In this document: piece by piece, positions 62,813 to 64,000 of the stretch
Numbering within the stretch: position 1 is the stretch's first letter
Layout: each line of letters starts with the position of its first letter
Origin: UBA2336 sp965227265
GTDB lineage: Bacteria; Bacteroidota; Bacteroidia; Cytophagales; Cyclobacteriaceae
Reading direction: 5' to 3'
Assembly (NCBI GenBank): GCA_965227265.1
Contig: OZ245738.1
Span: 2,418,001-2,482,000 of the forward strand
DNA length: 64,000 nt
Made by a program: the position numbers and the translations under genes
Notes under the pieces: generated by a model
Told to the model about the DNA's origin: nothing
What the model saw: the letters and a program-made list of their open reading frames with translations, nothing else
The model's database searches: none

Positions 62813-63518
62813 AAGCAAAATCGGTAAATGCTGCATTTGCGGAGAGACAAAAGAACTCTCTTTTGAACATGTACCTCCTAGGTCGGCTTTCAATAACAAG
62901 CCAATCCACATCTTAAATTCTGATCAAATGTTTGATGGTACTCCTAAGTACTCAAAAGACACGCTGAGTCAAAAAGGCTTGGGCTCTTATACATTGTGCT
63001 CCTCCTGCAATAATTCAACGGGAGGCTGGTACGGTGATTCATTCAAAGATTTTGCAACTCAGGGAATGGAAATTCTAAAGAAACAGGATTCAGCAGTGGT
63101 TCGTGGCATCTACACTTTTAAACCGTTGAATGTTTTTAAGCAGATCATCACCATGTTTCTTTCCGCGGATAAGAGCGGGTATTTGCGTACGCAGTACAAA
63201 CTGGATGAGTTTGTACTCAATAAGACTTTGAATTCTTTTCCCGATGAACTTAAGATTTACATCTATTCGAACGCATCGCCCTATAAGCGATTTATTGGGT
63301 ATTGTCTTTCTACTGACCATGAATTTAAAATTCAAAAGTGGGCCGAAATCAATTTTCAACCTTTTGGATATCTGCTGACCGAAAATTCAACCCCTCCCAA
63401 TGAACTGATGGTCGACATCACCTCCTGGTATCTGCAAAAGTATGACGATCTAAAAAGGGTTGACATGACCACTTGCTACCTCAAGGTTTCCAATTCAATC
63501 ATCGGGACTTACGGGTAA
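62805..63518 (+). CDS. HNH-like zinc-binding endonuclease-type protein
   Basis: The 237-residue protein has an HNH-like metal site: CCICGETKELSFEHVPPRSAF (CxxC and EHVPPR) and a second cysteine pair with NN (LCSSCNNSTGGWYGD). This is the HNH_5-type arrangement found in restriction-like endonucleases. The remaining 150 residues have no clear domain. It is eight bases coupled to the upstream gene. Nuclease activity is inference. Confidence 0.7.
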   Translation: MSKSKIGKCCICGETKELSFEHVPPRSAFNNKPIHILNSDQMFDGTPKYSKDTLSQKGLGSYTLCSSCNNSTGGWYGDSFKDFATQGMEILKKQDSAVVRGIYTFKPLNVFKQIITMFLSADKSGYLRTQYKLDEFVLNKTLNSFPDELKIYIYSNASPYKRFIGYCLSTDHEFKIQKWAEINFQPFGYLLTENSTPPNELMVDITSWYLQKYDDLKRVDMTTCYLKVSNSIIGTYG

Positions 63519-63609
63519 AAATATTTTTGCTGTAAGTAGCGTTTTTCAGTCTTTTCCAAAATTTCCAAGTATTTATTAATACATAACTCTAAATTTTAAA
63601 TGTTAATAA

Positions 63610-64000
63610 ATGAAGAAAAGAAAATTATTAGTAGTAGCAGGTGCAGGTGCATCGATTGAATTTGGTATGCCTTCTGTAACGGCAATTGACACATTGTTTG
63701 AGCAGTGGGCAAGAACATATTATCCGTTAGCTGAAGATCCTGAAAGAAGCTTATATACCTTTTACAAGGAAAAAGTGCATGAACACTACGTTCAAAATCC
63801 GCGTAATCGCGAAAACGTTCTTATGAACTTCGAGCGTCATCTATTTGGCATGCAGCAACTCGCAAATCTGTTGATCGATAAAGATCGAAACAGTCATCAT
63901 CTTAATGCATTTATTGAATCTGCACCTGAACTACCAGAAGTGAACGTCTTAGGAAGACGTCTTGGGATAGCAACAGGACACGACCTCGAGATCTTACACG
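63610..64000 (+). CDS. SIR2-like protein, N-terminal part (cut by window end)
   Basis: An ATG at 63610 opens a frame that continues past the end (130 residues seen). The first residues carry the SIR2 NAD-binding signature VVAGAGASIEFGMP. Downstream text lacks the full Sirtuin catalytic region because the gene is truncated here. SIR2-like proteins in defence islands destroy NAD+ on phage sensing. It is 91 bp from the HNH-like gene in the same orientation. Confidence 0.8.
   Translation, partial: MKKRKLLVVAGAGASIEFGMPSVTAIDTLFEQWARTYYPLAEDPERSLYTFYKEKVHEHYVQNPRNRENVLMNFERHLFGMQQLANLLIDKDRNSHHLNAFIESAPELPEVNVLGRRLGIATGHDLEILH

Noticed and set aside
1..64000. CRISPR array
   Set aside because: I looked for regularly spaced direct repeats of 23-50 bp and found none; the repeats present are too short or not periodic.

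Overview
The window comes from a Bacteroidota chromosome, most likely Cytophagales (a soil or sediment Cyclobacteriaceae- or Chryseolinea-like organism). The evidence is a SusC/SusD pair with an STN domain, a FecR/ECF-sigma locus with a DUF4974-type tail, FISUMP lipoproteins, a DUF3738 TlpA-like protein, DUF6943 and DUF5675 proteins, and the near absence of Shine-Dalgarno sequences. The genus is inference.

Layout. 1-8.2 kb: an ECF sigma factor, its anti-sigma partner and a DUF4097-like protein, then a dense two-component block (NarL-type pair, REC-histidine kinase, single-domain REC, CHASE3-PAS kinase). 8.3-14.1 kb: a GH13 lipoprotein, an AlkZ-like winged-helix protein and a large ThuA/glucose-dehydrogenase/PKD/cytochrome lipoprotein. 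14.1-30.3 kb: an accessory island. It starts with nested inverted repeats and a tRNA-3'-end-like fragment (possible att site). It then carries a four-gene phage-like cassette with a strong terminator, a DUF6943 protein, a HEPN-motif protein, about 740 bp of unusual GC-rich non-coding DNA, a three-gene STAS-GHKL / STAS-PRTase / phosphoesterase-PRTase operon, a replication-type module (HTH, DnaD-like, DnaC-like), a coiled-coil/TIR pair and a membrane-anchored NACHT-LRR protein. 30.3-43.7 kb: a co-oriented envelope and nutrient locus, in transcription order sigma, broken FecR, FISUMP, SusC, SusD, FISUMP, TlpA/DUF3738, DsbD. 44-53 kb: small lineage-specific genes, a free-standing RpoA-CTD-like protein, an XRE regulator, a RES / sce7725 / sce7726 cluster, a membrane protein and a response regulator. 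53-64 kb: a YobI-type ATPase, the ImuA-ImuB-DnaE2 mutasome, and the start of another probable defence locus (small protein, HNH-like protein, SIR2-like protein cut by the window end).

Themes. Three unrelated NAD+-consuming folds (TIR, RES, SIR2) plus HEPN, NACHT and PD-(D/E)XK-like proteins lie within about 47 kb, so much of the accessory content looks like immunity or conflict machinery. The best candidate for an undescribed system is the operon at 19835-23560, whose three proteins share STAS and phosphoribosyltransferase-like modules in different fusions. A second cross-cutting signal is a 15-bp palindrome (TAGGAGT-N-ACTCCTA) in intergenic DNA at six loci (seven copies, one a variant). At five loci it lies 15-70 bp upstream of a start codon, as expected of an operator for a regulon that includes the RES/sce7725/sce7726 cluster and a response regulator. 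All family assignments are from reading the sequence; no database search was run.
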